Shown: piece after piece, positions 62,459 through 64,000 of the stretch
Numbering within the stretch: position 1 is the stretch's first letter
How the letters are laid out: every line of letters starts with the position of its first letter
Assembly: GCA_028873815.1 (NCBI GenBank)
Contig: JAPPNN010000018.1
Location: 1 to 64,000, forward strand
DNA: 64,000 nt
Source: Gemmatimonadota bacterium
Lineage (GTDB): Bacteria > Gemmatimonadota > Gemmatimonadetes > Longimicrobiales > Gaopeijiaceae
Reading direction: 5' to 3'
Notes under the pieces: generated by a model
Told to the model about the DNA's origin: nothing
Seen by the model: the letters and a program-made list of their open reading frames with translations, nothing else
Databases searched by the model: none
Made by a program: the position numbers and the translations under genes

Positions 62459-62459
62459 G

Positions 62460-63731
62460 GTGACCGGTCGGCCGGTCTTGCCGACGTTCGCGGGGATTCT
62501 GGTCGTCGGCGCTACCGCAGGGTGTGACGAGGGCCCGGACCCCGCCGACTGGCCGGACGAGCTCGCCTACGGAGTCAGGGACAGCGCCGGGGTCACAATC
62601 GTGGAGAGCGCGAGCCCGGCGCCCGATTCGCGTCTCGCGTGGCGGGTCGGACCGCAACCCCGGGTTTCCGTCGGCGTCCCGACGGCGGACGAGGATTACC
62701 AGCTATACGAAGTCGGCGACGCGACCAGGCTGGCCGACGGCCGAATCGTGGTCGCGAACGGGGGTTCGAATCAGGTGCTGGTGTTTGACGACGCTGGCCG
62801 CTACCTGAGCGCCTGGGCGGGCCCGGGCGAGGGCCCCGGTGAGTTTCGGTCGCTGGCGCTCGTGGAACCGTGGACCGCCGACTCCCTGATCGCCGCCGAT
62901 TCGGAGCAAGGCCGGGTTTCCATCTTCGATCTGGAAGGCGAACCCGGCAGAACCATGACACTGATGGGTGAACCCGGTGTCCTGGGCAGGTCCATAAGCG
63001 CCGACGCGAGAGAACACCGGATGATGGGTCTCCTTCCGAACGGAGCGATCCTGACCAGGGACCCCGGTGGAGCCTTCACCGAGGGACTGTGGCGGTGGGA
63101 CCATGTCTACGGTCTCGCTAGTGCCGACGGCAGCGCGGCGGTGTCTCTCGGCGACTACCCCGGACCGGAGACCTACTCCGAGAGCATCTTCGTCGAAGAA
63201 GAAAGGATGGTCTATGTCACCCCTCTGAGGCACCCGTTCGGCAAGACGACATTCACGGCCGTGTGGGGCGATCTGGTCGCCTTTGGACGCAACGAGACGT
63301 ACGAGATCAATGCCTTAGCCAACGACGGTTCCCTCGCGCGTATCGTGCGCCGCGAGCATGTGGTTGGCAGTCCGACCGAGGCCCAACTGGATGCCGCCAT
63401 TCGCGAACGTCTTGCGGATCTTTCGGACGAAGACCGCAATCGCAGGCTGGAAGTCGCCGCCAACGTCCCGATGGTCGAGACCTTCCCGGCCTACTCCGGC
63501 CTGCAAGCGGACGCACTCGACCATCTCTGGGTCCGCGAGTTCAAGCTCCCCGGCGACGAGAGCGAGAATCCGGTCTGGACCGTCTTCGATCCTGAGGGCC
63601 GCGCTCTGGGATTCGTCGAGTCCCCGCCCGGCCTGACGATCTACGAGATCGGCGCGGATTACATCCTGGGAAAGCGCACCGACGAGCTGGATATCGAGTA
63701 CGTGGAGGTGTGGGCACTGAGTCGCCAGTAA
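62460..63731 (+). CDS. 6-bladed beta-propeller lipoprotein
   Basis: A 423-residue lipoprotein starting with GTG one base after the RidA stop (VTGRPVLPTFAGILVVGATAGC, lipobox TAGC). Blades include GRIVVANGGSNQVLVFDDAG, then GPGEGPGEFRSL, and a GLQADALDHLWVREF segment. It is a paralogue of 46524-47711. Ligand unknown. Confidence 0.85.
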   Translation: MTGRPVLPTFAGILVVGATAGCDEGPDPADWPDELAYGVRDSAGVTIVESASPAPDSRLAWRVGPQPRVSVGVPTADEDYQLYEVGDATRLADGRIVVANGGSNQVLVFDDAGRYLSAWAGPGEGPGEFRSLALVEPWTADSLIAADSEQGRVSIFDLEGEPGRTMTLMGEPGVLGRSISADAREHRMMGLLPNGAILTRDPGGAFTEGLWRWDHVYGLASADGSAAVSLGDYPGPETYSESIFVEEERMVYVTPLRHPFGKTTFTAVWGDLVAFGRNETYEINALANDGSLARIVRREHVVGSPTEAQLDAAIRERLADLSDEDRNRRLEVAANVPMVETFPAYSGLQADALDHLWVREFKLPGDESENPVWTVFDPEGRALGFVESPPGLTIYEIGADYILGKRTDELDIEYVEVWALSRQ

Positions 63732-63822
63732 GCCCAACCGACCCTGCGGAGCCCCTGGAGACCATCGCGGGACGGTGCCGCGCCAGGTCCGGTGTGTGGA
63801 CCAACCCTCCCCTGGCTGTCGC

Positions 63823-63861
63823 GCTCTTAGTTTAGTTTAGGTCATAAACTAAACTAAGAGC
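63823..63861. repeat. REP-like inverted repeat, copy 3 (perfect)
   Basis: Perfect 17-bp arms GCTCTTAGTTTAGTTTA (63823-63839) and TAAACTAAACTAAGAGC (63845-63861) around a five-base loop. It follows the propeller gene by 91 bases. The inner sequence also resembles the ACTAAAC/GTTTAGT dyad in the island block at 12103-12126. Confidence 0.85.
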
Positions 63862-64000
63862 CGCACACTGCCGATCCTGCGGGTAGGTACAGGGAGGCTA
63901 GGCGCTGGCGGGGGCTGGTAGTTCGGCGCGTCCAGGACGCGCGCTTCGATCAGCAGGCTCCGGTCTCCGGTGCAAATGCCCCGAGAGATTTCGAGCAGCG
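63849..64000 (-). CDS. Possible partial gene running off the window edge
   Basis: On the minus strand a frame without stop enters from 64000 and reads LLEISRGICTGDRSLLIEARVL then DAPNYQPPPAPSLPVPTRR before stopping inside the perfect inverted repeat at 63849-63851. The codon pattern is fair, but the frame has only about 50 codons here and no recognisable domain; it could be noise. Confidence 0.3.
   Translation of the reverse strand, partial: LLEISRGICTGDRSLLIEARVLDAPNYQPPPAPSLPVPTRRIGSVRLLV

Overview
The window is a high-GC bacterial chromosome segment with densely packed genes and frequent 1-4 nt start/stop overlaps. The content suggests Gemmatimonadota, possibly a marine or host-associated lineage: secreted S9 peptidases, lipoprotein amidohydrolases, 6-bladed propeller lipoproteins, TolB-like/TPR membrane proteins, a full sarcosine oxidase operon, and TAT- or lipobox-bearing hydrolases. 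This assignment is inferred from gene families; no rRNA or other phylogenetic marker is present. I saw no tRNA, rRNA or CRISPR array.

Layout. 0.1-11.7 kb: cupin and IlvE, a carbamoylase-like amidohydrolase, a methyltransferase, a metzincin-like lipoprotein protease, an amidohydrolase and two S9 peptidases. 11.73-14.88 kb: an AT-richer accessory island bounded on both sides by the same 16-bp palindrome (CGTTTCAGCTGAAACG). It carries a tandem pair of ~125-bp imperfect repeats, a protein with a deoxyribosyltransferase/TIR-like C-terminal domain, a decayed C-terminus of a restriction-modification methylase, and a coupled membrane-protein/DUF2513 pair. 14.9-21.6 kb: a minus-strand operon (DAO oxidoreductase, soxB, soxD, soxA, soxG) for oxidative demethylation of sarcosine or betaine-derived N-methyl compounds. 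21.6-31.2 kb: a BNR-repeat propeller, a VapBC pair with operators, a CocE-type hydrolase, an HTTM membrane protein with an asparagine synthetase, and an AbiEii-type toxin-antitoxin pair.

31.2-46.3 kb: a two-gene module (haem-c/copper monooxygenase-like protein plus a secreted partner), a TPR lipoprotein, a leucine dehydrogenase, panB, a P450 with its 3Fe-4S ferredoxin, a beta-lactamase-fold hydrolase, a membrane-anchored MutS-like ATPase, a nucleotidyltransferase gene carrying an in-frame inserted palindromic sequence, an SSS transporter and galactokinase. 46.3-64 kb: a short copy of S9 peptidase sequence beside a dispersed inverted repeat, propeller and TolB-like proteins, a DUF4143 ATPase behind a large operator-like dyad, a CapA-like protein, an amidase, an internally deleted epimerase relic, a second copy of the haem-c/copper module, an ABC exporter with a frameshifted permease, an intact epimerase, a YtcJ-like amidohydrolase, a RidA lipoprotein and another propeller lipoprotein.

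The overall job appears to be scavenging of peptides, amides, N-methylated amines and branched-chain amino/keto acids, with much of the enzymology exported. The best candidates for new biology are the duplicated haem-c/copper-site module with its partner, the palindrome-bounded island, the iterated 16-bp palindrome itself, the REP-like dyads (three copies after genes), and the palindromic element inserted in frame in the nucleotidyltransferase gene.
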